Assembly: GCF_013778505.1 (NCBI RefSeq)
Contig: NZ_JAAOWU010000003.1
Coordinates: 124,001 to 188,000 of the forward strand
Origin: Pseudomonas sivasensis
GTDB taxonomy: Bacteria; Pseudomonadota; Gammaproteobacteria; Pseudomonadales; Pseudomonadaceae
Length of the DNA: 64,000 nt
Direction: 5' to 3'
Every line of letters begins with the position of its first letter. Position 1 is the first letter of the stretch. The notes under the pieces are model-generated. The model did not search any database, was not told where the DNA came from, and worked only from the letters and a program-made list of their open reading frames with translations. Of the stretch, positions 1-7,487 are shown in pieces. The translations under genes and the position numbers were made by a program.

Positions 1-377
1 AGCCAGATTCCGAGCACCTTGTTGTTGCGTTCAAAGGCGGTTTTCAGGCTCTGATTGAGTTCTTCGCGAAGGGCTGCGGGCTCCAGAGCACGTTTGGCGG
101 CGAGGTTGCGCAAGTCTTTGACTTGGTCGGCCAGGGCGGTGACCGCGGTTAGATTCTCGCCGAAGGTTTTCTGCAACTGCACCGCTTGTTCAGCGGCCCT
201 TGCCTGCAACAGGCTTTGCACGCTGCTGGTGAGCATGCGTGAACTTGAATCGCTGATCAGATGGTCGTTCTGGTCCGTTTCGTACAGATTGATGCTCACG
301 ATCAGCGTAATCACCCCCAGCAGGCAAAGGCCGGACAGCAGCACGATTTTCAAGCGGATAGAGAGGGTGTCGAACAT
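1..377 (-). CDS. methyl-accepting chemotaxis protein, N-terminal part (cut by window edge)
   Basis: About 125 residues of a leftward gene are visible; the rest lies outside the window. The protein begins MFDTLSIRLKIVLLSGLCLL, a short cytoplasmic tail followed by a membrane segment (about residues 8-28), then a hydrophilic, helix-rich periplasmic stretch. This is how Pseudomonas double-Cache chemoreceptors begin (TlpQ-like receptors come to mind from memory). The HAMP and signalling domains would lie beyond base 1, so the assignment rests on the N-terminus only. The start is the ATG whose complement is at 375-377. It lies downstream of, and on the same strand as, the DUF454 gene, but the 136-bp gap suggests separate transcription. 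Confidence 0.65.
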   Translation of the reverse strand, partial: MFDTLSIRLKIVLLSGLCLLGVITLIVSINLYETDQNDHLISDSSSRMLTSSVQSLLQARAAEQAVQLQKTFGENLTAVTALADQVKDLRNLAAKRALEPAALREELNQSLKTAFERNNKVLGIW

Positions 378-513
378 AGGTTCACTCACGAATGGTCTTG
401 TTGGAATGCACAGCACGGCCAAGTCCATTCAGCGCTATATCCGGAGCATCGGCGCGGTAGGGGCTTTCATGAGCAGAAGGCGATGGGCGGTAGGAAAACG
501 CCTACAGGTAGGG

Positions 514-915
514 TTATACGGGCTGTGCGAGCCGTTCGGGGCGTGACCAGATCCACAGATTGCCCAGGCTCATCCCGGCAATCGCCAGGTAGATGGGCCA
601 GCCATGGTCGAGCATCACCAGCATCAGGATCGCGCACAACAGCATGCTCACGGTGGCGCTGACTTTGGCCCGGCGCGCGATGATCTTGCCGTTGCGCCAG
701 TTGAACAGGATCGGCCCAAACAGGCGGTGGTTTTCCAGCCAGGCGCTGAGGCGTGGCGAGCTTTTGGTCGCGGCCCAGGTGGCCAGCAGGATGAACTCGG
801 TGGTGGGCAAACCGGGTATCACAATCGCCACCAGCCCGATGCCCAGGCTGACATAGGCCAGCAGGCCGAACAGGATCTGTGCGATTTTCGAGGTGGATTG
901 GGTTTTGCCAGTCAT
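514..915 (-). CDS. DUF454 (YbaN-like) inner-membrane protein
   Basis: The 133-residue protein has hydrophobic segments at about residues 13-35, 91-107 and 107-125 and the family core around IPGLPTTEFILLATWAATKS, typical of DUF454/YbaN small membrane proteins. The biochemical role of the family is not established. The gene follows heme oxygenase on the same strand, separated by a 172-bp gap that contains a REPIN. In Pseudomonas a DUF454 gene is often found beside heme oxygenase, so a link to heme or iron use is possible but is only inferred from position. Confidence 0.8.
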   Translation of the reverse strand: MTGKTQSTSKIAQILFGLLAYVSLGIGLVAIVIPGLPTTEFILLATWAATKSSPRLSAWLENHRLFGPILFNWRNGKIIARRAKVSATVSMLLCAILMLVMLDHGWPIYLAIAGMSLGNLWIWSRPERLAQPV

Positions 916-971
916 GGTGAAGCTTTTCTTGGGGAAGGTTACAAAAAAGTCCGAACTTAAATGCGATCAAA

Positions 972-1062
972 ATGTGGGAGGGGGCTTGCCCCCGATGGCG
1001 GTGGGTCAGTTACCTATTTGTTGGCTGATGCACCGCTATCGGGGGCAAACCCCCTCCCACAT
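972..1062. repeat. REPIN: inverted pair of REP palindromes
   Basis: The left REP (GTGGGAGGGGGCTTGCCCCC) and the right REP (its reverse complement, with one A inserted in the GC run) flank about 45 bp of poorly conserved sequence. The element lies between the heme oxygenase stop and the DUF454 start. The same structure recurs at 6160, 12535, 14548 and 60187. Confidence 0.9.
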
Positions 1063-1086
1063 TGGGTTGCATTTCAATTTGCGGGA

Positions 1087-1695
1087 TCAGGCCAGTTCAG
1101 GGGCGCTAGCGTACGCCTGTTCCAGCAACACGGTGAAGCGCACAAACGCATCCACCGCGCCTTTTTCTACTGCGGCCTCTTCCTCGGGGCTGAATTGCAG
1201 GCCGTCGAGGGTGCGGGTGAAGCGCTTCCAGCCTTCGGCACGACCGCCGGCTGGCTCACCCAAGTGGCGGGCCCCAAAGGTTTCGCTCAAGCCGAGGCCT
1301 ACGGCGCGCTTGATCAGGAACGCGGCGCCCAACTTGGAGCCTTCCGAGACGAACAGCCAGCCCAGGGCTTCGGCTTTGCTCGGGTTGCTCACTGCACCGG
1401 CCACCGCGGCCGGTACTTCGGTGTCCAGGTCGGCGAGGTCCAGCTTGGCGGCTTCGGCGCGGCAGCGTGCGGCCAGGTCAGGCACGATCTTGATCAGTTC
1501 GGCGTCGTTGTACAGGGCCACCAGTTCCGACTGGAACAGGTACTGCGCCACCACGAAACGGGCAAAGTTGGCCTGGGTTTCGAACGGGGCATGGGCCTTC
1601 ACCAGTGCATCCAGCTTGGTGTGCGGCTCGTTGGTGATCTGGTTCAGGCGCTGGGAGCGCAGGCTTGGACGTTCTGCGTTAGGAGAAGCGGTCAT
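1087..1695 (-). CDS. hemO: biliverdin-producing heme oxygenase (PigA/HemO family)
   Basis: The 202-residue bacterial heme oxygenase opens heme to biliverdin, CO and Fe2+ in the cytoplasm, releasing iron from imported heme. The proximal heme ligand is His25 in the NEPH motif, and the distal-helix signature GWLFVSEGSKLGAAFL is at about residues 112-127. By my alignment from memory to P. aeruginosa PigA, Asn18 and Phe115 match residues that steer cleavage toward beta/delta-biliverdin, while the third (Lys132 in PigA) is Arg130 here. The gene is downstream of the heme receptor but separated from it by a strong hairpin terminator, so it probably has its own promoter or depends on read-through. Confidence 0.93.
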   Translation of the reverse strand: MTASPNAERPSLRSQRLNQITNEPHTKLDALVKAHAPFETQANFARFVVAQYLFQSELVALYNDAELIKIVPDLAARCRAEAAKLDLADLDTEVPAAVAGAVSNPSKAEALGWLFVSEGSKLGAAFLIKRAVGLGLSETFGARHLGEPAGGRAEGWKRFTRTLDGLQFSPEEEAAVEKGAVDAFVRFTVLLEQAYASAPELA

Positions 1696-1776
1696 GAAAA
1701 AGTCCTTGAGAAGGGGAGCGCCTTGGTGCCCGAAAGAGAGCGGTTATCAACTAGACGAACAAGAAGACGCGGCACA

Positions 1777-1819
1777 GTAAAAAATCCTCACCTCGTCGTT
1801 GATATTTCGACGAGGTGAG
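1777..1819 (-). terminator. Rho-independent terminator after the heme receptor gene
   Basis: A perfect 12-bp stem (CTCACCTCGTCG with its complement, 1787-1819, 9-nt loop) is followed on the minus strand by GATTTTTT. It begins 11 bp past the receptor stop codon and precedes hemO. Confidence 0.85.
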
Positions 1820-1829
1820 AAGGGCTTGG

Positions 1830-4394
1830 TCAGATATCCCAGATCACGTTAATCGCAAAGTTGCGGCCGGGCTGGGTGAGGCGGTCGAGGTTGGCCGGGC
1901 CGGTTACCGCGGCTTCGCCGACGCTGTCGTAGCTGCGTACGTCATCCCAGTTCCAGTACTTCTTGTCGGTGAGGTTGTAGAGGCCGCCGTTGATGGTCAC
2001 GTCGTTGGTGACTTTGTAGTAGGCGGTCAGGTCGACAACGCCGAAGCCGGGGGTTTTGAATGGGCCGCTGGTGTCGCCGTCCGGCGCGTGGAAGGTGGAG
2101 CTGTCTACGCGATTCTGCTTCTTCACCAGGGTCCAGCTCAGCAGGCCACCGTAATTGTCCTGGTCGTAGCCCAGGCCGAACACGCCCTTGAGCGGGTTGA
2201 CGCTGTTCAGCGGTTCGCCGTTTTGGTCGTTGCGACCGTAGGCATAGGAGACCGCCCCCTGGGTGTATAGGCCTTGTGGGGCACCGAATGCATCCAGGTT
2301 CAGGCGGCCCTTGGCTTCGGCGCCCTTGACGCTGGCGCGCTTGATATTGACGGCTTGGAACTGCTCGGCAGTGCCGCCGACCACGACGTTGTCTTCGTCG
2401 ATAAAGTCGCGGTATTTGTTATAGAACACCGCCACCTCAAAGGAACCCTCGTCGAACTTGCCGCGAATCCCGGTTTCGATGCCTTTGCTGGTCTCCGGCT
2501 TGAGGTCCGGATTGGGTTCGACGGTGTAGCCTAGGTTCAAGTTTTCAAAGCGGCCGTACAGCGACTTGGCGGACGGTGTGCGGAAACCTTCGGCGTATTG
2601 GCCGAACCAGGTGTATTGGTCCGTCAGCGCGTAGGTCAGGCCAAACTTGGGCGTCACGCGGTGCCAGGTTTTCTTCTTGTCGCTCACCGTTTCCGCACCT
2701 GTCGGGTTGACGGTGTTGAGGAATTCCTGGGTCAGCTTGGGTTTGAGCTGGGTGTAGTCATAGCGCACGGCGGGGAGGAAGGTCCATTTGTCCCAAGTGA
2801 TCTGGTCCTGTGCGAACAGCGAATAGGTGTTGATGGTCGGGTCGGGGAAGTCGCTGGCCTTCTTCACGCTATCGGAGGCCATCGGGCTGGGCGCGCCGAT
2901 GGCGGTGCAACCGCTGCCGACGGCCACGCAGGTCGCGCTGCCCTCGCGCGAGCCGGTGACTTTCTGCTGCTTGAGGGTGGTGCCGTAGGTCACTTGGTGA
3001 TCGGTTTCACCAAGGCTGAACGCTTTGTCCAACTGTGCATCGAAAACCCACTGTTTTTCCTGGTAGAGCGTGTCGCGGGTGCGCAGGACGCGACGACCGG
3101 ATTGATAGATTTCGGCGGTGGTCTGGTCGGTCTTGGCGATCTGGTAATTGACGCTGGTCTTGATGCGGTCGGCAATCGGCGACTCAAGGGCGAAGCTGTT
3201 TTCCAGGCCGAAACGTTCACGGGTGATGGTGTCGTTACCACGACGATCACGGTAGAGGTTGAAGCCTCGGCCGCCGATGAACGGGCCGCCCACCGCGTTC
3301 TTCAGGTTGACGTCGCGATCATCCTTGTACTTCTCGTACGTCAGACCCAGGCGGTTGTCATCGCCATAGTTCCAGCCGAGCTTCGCCAGGATGTTAGTGG
3401 TGCGCGCTTCTTCCGGGTTGGCGCCTGTGCGATCCAGGCCGGTGGCGTTGTTGCCGTCGTAGGACTCAGTTTCGTGACCGTTGCGCTGGCTCAGGTGCAG
3501 CAAACCGTCGAAGTCTTGAACGCGGCCGGCGAAGGTGCCAGAGGTCAGCCAACTTTCGTCGGCGGAGCTGTAGCCGGTCTTCAGGCGGGCGCCGAAGTCT
3601 TGGCCTGGCTTGATGATGTCAACCGGGTCGAGGGTGAAGTAACTGACGGCGCCGCCGATGGCGCTGCTGCCGTAGAGGGCCGACGCCGGCCCGCGCAGGA
3701 TTTCCACGCGCTTTACGATTTCCGGGTCGACGTAGTTGCGGCGGGTCTTGGCGTAGGGGCCGTTGAAGAAGTTGCCCGGCACTTCCACACCGTCCACTTG
3801 AGTAAGGATACGGTCGCCATCGATGCCGCGAATGTTGAAGCCGGCATTACCTGCTCGTGTACCAGCGCCGCCCACCGAGACGCCGGGCTCGTAGCGCACC
3901 AGTTCCCGGATGTTGTTGACGTTCTGGCGGTCCAGTTCCTCACGCTCATGCACGCTGACGGTACTCGGCACGCTGTTCACATCCTGCGCGTTACGGGTTG
4001 CGCTGATGGTCACCTGTTGCAGATTGAGGGTGCTGCCCGCTGCGCGCTTTTCCAGCACGATGTTGTTATTGCCCAGTTTGCGGTAGCTCAGGTTGGTCCC
4101 CACCAACAGCCGGTCCAACGCTTTTTCTGGCGACAACGGGCCGCGTGCGCCAGGAGACGACACGCCCTGGCCCAGCTCTGCGGGCAGGCCGACTTGCCAG
4201 CCGGTCACGGCAGTAAAGGCGTTGAGCGCCGAGACCAGCGGCTGCTGTTCGATGCTGAAGGTGTAGTTGCCCTGGCTGCGCGAAACCGGTTCGGCAGCGG
4301 TGGCGGCCATGGCCGGCGCGCCCGCCAGCAGGATGGCGGCAGTCAACAAGGACAGGACGGGCGAAGAAGACCGGCGGTTGAAACGAGAGGACAT
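1830..4394 (-). CDS. TonB-dependent heme/hemoglobin receptor with signalling (STN) domain
   Basis: The 854-residue outer-membrane transducer has a signal peptide (about 1-30, ending APAMA), an STN secretin/TonB N-terminal domain (about 45-115) that talks to the anti-sigma factor, a TonB-box/plug region (about 125-255, with NIRGIDGDRI and VEILRGPASALYGSSAIGG) and a C-terminal beta barrel ending in Ile-Trp-Asp-Ile. It fits the hemoglobin/transferrin/lactoferrin receptor family. With the ECF sigma and FecR genes upstream it forms a cell-surface-signalling unit like Hxu (HxuI-HxuR-HxuA) or Has (HasI-HasS-HasR); the Hxu type seems closer because no hemophore or hemophore-secretion gene is nearby. 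The FRAP-like motif is FRTP (604-607) and the NPNL-like motif is NPDL (628-631), with no histidine between them. Confidence 0.92.
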   Translation of the reverse strand: MSSRFNRRSSSPVLSLLTAAILLAGAPAMAATAAEPVSRSQGNYTFSIEQQPLVSALNAFTAVTGWQVGLPAELGQGVSSPGARGPLSPEKALDRLLVGTNLSYRKLGNNNIVLEKRAAGSTLNLQQVTISATRNAQDVNSVPSTVSVHEREELDRQNVNNIRELVRYEPGVSVGGAGTRAGNAGFNIRGIDGDRILTQVDGVEVPGNFFNGPYAKTRRNYVDPEIVKRVEILRGPASALYGSSAIGGAVSYFTLDPVDIIKPGQDFGARLKTGYSSADESWLTSGTFAGRVQDFDGLLHLSQRNGHETESYDGNNATGLDRTGANPEEARTTNILAKLGWNYGDDNRLGLTYEKYKDDRDVNLKNAVGGPFIGGRGFNLYRDRRGNDTITRERFGLENSFALESPIADRIKTSVNYQIAKTDQTTAEIYQSGRRVLRTRDTLYQEKQWVFDAQLDKAFSLGETDHQVTYGTTLKQQKVTGSREGSATCVAVGSGCTAIGAPSPMASDSVKKASDFPDPTINTYSLFAQDQITWDKWTFLPAVRYDYTQLKPKLTQEFLNTVNPTGAETVSDKKKTWHRVTPKFGLTYALTDQYTWFGQYAEGFRTPSAKSLYGRFENLNLGYTVEPNPDLKPETSKGIETGIRGKFDEGSFEVAVFYNKYRDFIDEDNVVVGGTAEQFQAVNIKRASVKGAEAKGRLNLDAFGAPQGLYTQGAVSYAYGRNDQNGEPLNSVNPLKGVFGLGYDQDNYGGLLSWTLVKKQNRVDSSTFHAPDGDTSGPFKTPGFGVVDLTAYYKVTNDVTINGGLYNLTDKKYWNWDDVRSYDSVGEAAVTGPANLDRLTQPGRNFAINVIWDI

Positions 4395-4483
4395 CGAAAG
4401 CGCTCCGGGGGACGAATCTTATAGTTGCGAACCGAATCAAATAGGAATCAGTTGCATTGGCTAAGACGAGACGTACCGCCGAA

Positions 4484-4490
4484 GGTTATC
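4484..4490 (-). promoter_or_regulatory. GATAACC element upstream of the receptor gene (possible ECF -35 half)
   Basis: On the minus strand GATAACC is followed 15 bp later by CGTCTT, an arrangement like the -35/-10 halves of iron-starvation ECF promoters. GATAACC also occurs ahead of hemO (1742-1748), without a clear CGTC partner. Both could occur by chance. Confidence 0.25.
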
Positions 4491-4493
4491 GAG

Positions 4494-4512
4494 TAAAAAT
4501 AATTCTCATTTA
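4494..4512. promoter_or_regulatory. possible Fur-binding sequence upstream of the receptor gene
   Basis: AAAAATAATTCTCATTTAG, read on either strand, resembles the half-site rich in ATAAT/GAGAAT that Fur recognises. It overlaps the stop codon of the FecR gene and sits about 100 bp ahead of the receptor start. It is less symmetric than the palindrome at 6098. Confidence 0.4.
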
Positions 4513-5478
4513 GTTCAGTATGACCAGCGCCGGGTATTCCGAGAGCTTGGCAGAGGTGATGTGCGCCAGTGAGCGCACGACGTCCAGGGGTTGATCAAGC
4601 CGGTAATTGCCGGTGACCGCGACGCTGGCGAGTTGGTCGTTGGTGTTGACGATCCAGCCGGGGTAATAGCGGCGCAACTCGGCGAGCACTTCGCTCATCG
4701 GGCAGTTTTCAAAAATCAGCCGGCCTTGCACCCAGGCCAGGTCCTTATTGGCGTCCAGCTTGGCCGGTTGGCCGAAGCCTTTGGGGCCGATGCGGATACT
4801 TTCGCCGGCGCGCAGGCGTACGCGGGCATCGTCGAAAGTGTTGCTGAGGTCGACATCACCGCGCTGCACTTGCACCTGGGCCTCGCCATTGAGGTAGCGC
4901 ACGGCGAAGGCGGTGTCGCGCACGCTGGCGCGCACCGGGCCGGCGTCGATTTCCAGGGGCTGGCCATGGTTGGGCACAACTTCGAAAAAAGCCTCGCCCT
5001 GGTACAGGCGGGCGATGCGCTGGTGGTCCTTGATGCTGCTGGAGAACGCCGAGTTGGTGTTCAGCAATACTTTCGAGCCGTCGTCCAATTGCAGACGTTG
5101 TCGTTCGCCCACCACGGTGAGGTGGTCGGCCTGCAGGCGCACCGGCAGGTTGCTGAAGCTGAACAGCCCGATCAGCAACACCGCGGCGGTGGCGAGCGGT
5201 TTCCAATGGGGTTTGATTCGGCGCCAGGCGCTGGGCTTGCGCGGCGCGGCCAGGGCCACCGCGGCGCTGTGAACCGGCGCGCCACCCCAGGCGGCCTGGG
5301 CCTTGGCGAAGGCGTTGACGTGGGCCGGGTCGCGGGCCAGCCAGGCTTCAAACTCGGCCTGCTGCCCAGCTTGCGGGCACTGCAAGGCAATCAGCCAATC
5401 CAGGGCCTGGTCCATAGCCGTGTCTTGCAGCACCTCATGAGCCAGCTCATGAGGGCGCAGTTTATTGGGGTCCGTCAC
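4510..5478 (-). CDS. FecR-family anti-sigma factor (cell-surface signalling regulator)
   Basis: The 322-residue protein has an N-terminal cytoplasmic FecR_N/DUF4880 region (about 22-66, with ALDWLIALQ...FEAWLARDPAHVNAF), a single membrane segment at about 94-110, then a periplasmic FecR domain (about 120-225) and a C-terminal domain (about 245-322) that contacts the receptor STN domain. It holds the adjacent sigma factor in check until the receptor binds its ligand. It lies 74 bp downstream of the sigma gene and 115 bp upstream of the receptor gene, all on one strand. The HxuR/HasS type of role is inferred from the neighbouring heme receptor and heme oxygenase. Confidence 0.92.
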   Translation of the reverse strand: MTDPNKLRPHELAHEVLQDTAMDQALDWLIALQCPQAGQQAEFEAWLARDPAHVNAFAKAQAAWGGAPVHSAAVALAAPRKPSAWRRIKPHWKPLATAAVLLIGLFSFSNLPVRLQADHLTVVGERQRLQLDDGSKVLLNTNSAFSSSIKDHQRIARLYQGEAFFEVVPNHGQPLEIDAGPVRASVRDTAFAVRYLNGEAQVQVQRGDVDLSNTFDDARVRLRAGESIRIGPKGFGQPAKLDANKDLAWVQGRLIFENCPMSEVLAELRRYYPGWIVNTNDQLASVAVTGNYRLDQPLDVVRSLAHITSAKLSEYPALVILN

Positions 5479-5552
5479 GGTGTTCCTCGGGTCTTCGCCA
5501 CGTTCTATTCATTATTCCTACAGCTCGGGTCGACATTTCTGTCGCGTGCAGC

Positions 5553-6071
5553 TTAAGGCCGATCCAGCCGGTCGGCCACACCTACGCAGATGGCCATGAT
5601 CAATTTCAGTTCCTTTTGCACGGTGCTCAGGGACACGTCCAACTGATCGGCAATCTCCTGATAGCTGCACCCGTGCAGGCGGCTGAGGATGAAAATCTGC
5701 TGCTGGCGGGCGCTCAATTGGCCCAGGCTGACGCTCAGGTGCTCAAGCAATTGCTCGGCCTGAGTCGCATCTTCGGGGGTGCTGATAGGGGCGGCGACGC
5801 TTTGTAGGATGTCCAGCGGGACATCTTCCTGCAGCGTGCGGGCATGGATTCTGCGTGAGCGCAGGTGATCCAGCGCGAGGTTACGTGCGGTTTGATAAAC
5901 GAAGGGTTCAAGGTGATCGATCGGCCGCTCGCTGAGGGCTCGTGTGACGCGCAGATAGGTTTCCTGCAGCAGGTCCTCGGCGGTGCTGTGGTTATTCACC
6001 ATCCGCTGCAAGGTGCGTAGCAGAATCACCCGTTGGGTGAGAAAGACTTGGTTGAAGCGAGATTGGCTCAC
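5553..6071 (-). CDS. ECF sigma-70 factor, iron/heme-starvation type
   Basis: The 172-residue FecI-type sigma factor has region 2 (about 10-80, with DLLQETYLRVTRA and TARNLALDHLRSR) and region 4 (about 110-165, with LSARQQQIFILSRLHGCSYQEIADQLDVS), the helix-turn-helix that reads -35 elements. It should direct transcription of the receptor gene after signal transfer through the FecR protein. A Fur-box palindrome lies 27 bp ahead of the start codon, so expression is expected to rise on iron limitation. HxuI is the closest named counterpart I can suggest. Confidence 0.93.
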   Translation of the reverse strand: MSQSRFNQVFLTQRVILLRTLQRMVNNHSTAEDLLQETYLRVTRALSERPIDHLEPFVYQTARNLALDHLRSRRIHARTLQEDVPLDILQSVAAPISTPEDATQAEQLLEHLSVSLGQLSARQQQIFILSRLHGCSYQEIADQLDVSLSTVQKELKLIMAICVGVADRLDRP

Positions 6072-6097
6072 AGTGATACCAGACCGATTTGCAGCAA

Positions 6098-6114
6098 ATG
6101 ATAATGCTTATCAT
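6098..6114. promoter_or_regulatory. Fur box
   Basis: ATGATAATGCTTATCAT is a 17-bp sequence with perfect 7-bp arms around TGC, close to the core of the Fur consensus GATAATGATAATCATTATC. It sits just upstream of the ECF sigma gene, where Fur repression is expected. Confidence 0.75.
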
Positions 6115-6159
6115 CAACTCAAATGGCAAGGGGCTATTTCTCTGGGCCTACTTAGAACA

Positions 6160-6255
6160 ATGTGGGAGGGGGCTTGCCCCCGATAGTGGTGTGTCAGTCA
6201 ACACATTCCTGACTGATACACCGCCATCGGGAGCAAGTCGAATCGCCCCTCCCAA
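6160..6255. repeat. REPIN with a variant right arm
   Basis: The left arm is the standard ATGTGGGAGGGGGCTTGCCC. The right arm reads ATCGGGAGCAAGTCGAATCG followed by CCCCTCCCA, with extra bases TCGAATCG that the other REPINs here lack. It starts 10 bp past the gap stop codon and separates gap from the ECF sigma promoter. Confidence 0.85.
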
Positions 6256-6264
6256 AGGATCGCT

Positions 6265-7266
6265 TTATTCGGCGTTACACAGCGCCAGGCAGTTATCCAG
6301 CATACGGTTGGAGAAGCCCCACTCGTTGTCGTACCAGGCCAATACTTTGAGCAACTTGCCGCTGACCTTGGTGTGATTGGCGTCGAAGATCGACGACAGC
6401 GGGTTGTGGTTGAAGTCACTGGAAACCAGCGGAAGGGTGTTGTAACCGAGGATCTTCGAGTGCTGGCTGGCTTCCTTGAGCAGCGCGTTGACCTCTTCGG
6501 CAGTGGCTTCTTTCTTCAGCGTTACGGTGAGGTCTACCAAGGACACGTTGATCACCGGCACGCGCACGGCCATGCCGGTCAGCTTGCCCGCCAGTTCCGG
6601 CAGCACCAGGCCCACCGCTTCGGCAGCGCCGGTCTTGCTTGGGATCATGTTCTGGGTGGCGGAGCGCGCGCGGTACGGGTCGGTGTGGTAGACGTCGGTC
6701 AGGTTCTGGTCGTTGGTGTAGGCGTGGATGGTGGTCATCAGGCCACTCTCGATGCCCAGCTCGCGGTGCAGCACCTGGGCGACCGGCGCCAGGCAGTTGG
6801 TGGTGCACGAGGCGTTGGAGATGATCTGGTGGGACTGACGCAGAATGTCGTGGTTCACGCCATACACCACAGTGGCGTCCGCGCCTTTGGCCGGTGCCGA
6901 GATGATCACCTTGCGCGCGCCGGCGGTAATATGGGCGGCGGCCTTGTCACGGTCGGTGAACAGACCGGTGCATTCGAATACCACGTCAATCTTGTGTGCA
7001 GCCCATGGCAGGTCAGCCGGGTTGCGAATGGCACTCACGGCAATCCGGTCACCGTTGACGGTCAGGCTTTCCTGATCGTGGGCGACCTCTGCGTCGAATG
7101 TGCCATGTACGGTGTCGTATTTGAGCAGGTGGGCATTGATCGAGCTGTCGCCGAGATCGTTGATGGCGACGATCTGCAAATCCTGGCGGTAGCCTTGGGT
7201 ATACAGTGCGCGCAGGACATTACGGCCAATACGGCCAAAACCATTGATTGCGATACGAAGAGTCAT
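6265..7266 (-). CDS. gap: glyceraldehyde-3-phosphate dehydrogenase, type I (glucose-inducible)
   Basis: The 333-residue enzyme oxidises glyceraldehyde 3-phosphate with phosphate and NAD(P)+ to 1,3-bisphosphoglycerate. The Rossmann motif [14 protein letters not shown] is at residues 7-20 and the catalytic cysteine is Cys154 in [12 protein letters not shown]. The length is normal for the family. It is transcribed away from edd, as in other Pseudomonas, where this copy serves the Entner-Doudoroff route and is repressed by HexR. Two HexR-like operators lie in the shared promoter region. A REPIN follows the stop codon closely. Confidence 0.96.
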   Translation of the reverse strand: MTLRIAINGFGRIGRNVLRALYTQGYRQDLQIVAINDLGDSSINAHLLKYDTVHGTFDAEVAHDQESLTVNGDRIAVSAIRNPADLPWAAHKIDVVFECTGLFTDRDKAAAHITAGARKVIISAPAKGADATVVYGVNHDILRQSHQIISNASCTTNCLAPVAQVLHRELGIESGLMTTIHAYTNDQNLTDVYHTDPYRARSATQNMIPSKTGAAEAVGLVLPELAGKLTGMAVRVPVINVSLVDLTVTLKKEATAEEVNALLKEASQHSKILGYNTLPLVSSDFNHNPLSSIFDANHTKVSGKLLKVLAWYDNEWGFSNRMLDNCLALCNAE

Positions 7267-7290
7267 TGGAGAGTGCCTGTCGTCGATTTG

Positions 7291-7305
7291 TTGTAAGAAT
7301 TACAA
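7291..7305. promoter_or_regulatory. HexR operator (gap side)
   Basis: TTGTAAGAATTACAA matches the Pseudomonas HexR consensus TTGT-N7/8-ACAA exactly. It lies 25 bp upstream of the gap start codon. HexR releases such sites when it binds 2-keto-3-deoxy-6-phosphogluconate. Confidence 0.85.
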
Positions 7306-7352
7306 GATTATTCGCATAAAAATAGAAAACAAGCCTTTTTAGTGGCAATATT

Positions 7353-7367
7353 TTGTTCAATCTACAA
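7353..7367. promoter_or_regulatory. HexR operator (edd side)
   Basis: TTGTTCAATCTACAA is a second TTGT-N7-ACAA site, 120 bp upstream of the edd start codon and 62 bp centre to centre from the first. It would allow coordinate control of both divergent promoters. Confidence 0.8.
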
Positions 7368-7487
7368 CGAGTGACCTGAATCAACTGGTCCGATGATTCA
7401 AACGACACCCTGCCATCCCATGAGCTGCGGGCGTTTGATCAGCATAGACACTCAGGTCGCCACATCCGTTAGCCTGGAGTTCTACAC

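Noticed and set aside
2598..4424. 608-residue open frame on the plus strand opposite the heme receptor gene
   Set aside because: It is antisense to a clear receptor gene; its composition (Val/Gly/Ala/Asp rich) is typical of the shadow of a GC-rich gene, and it has no domain.
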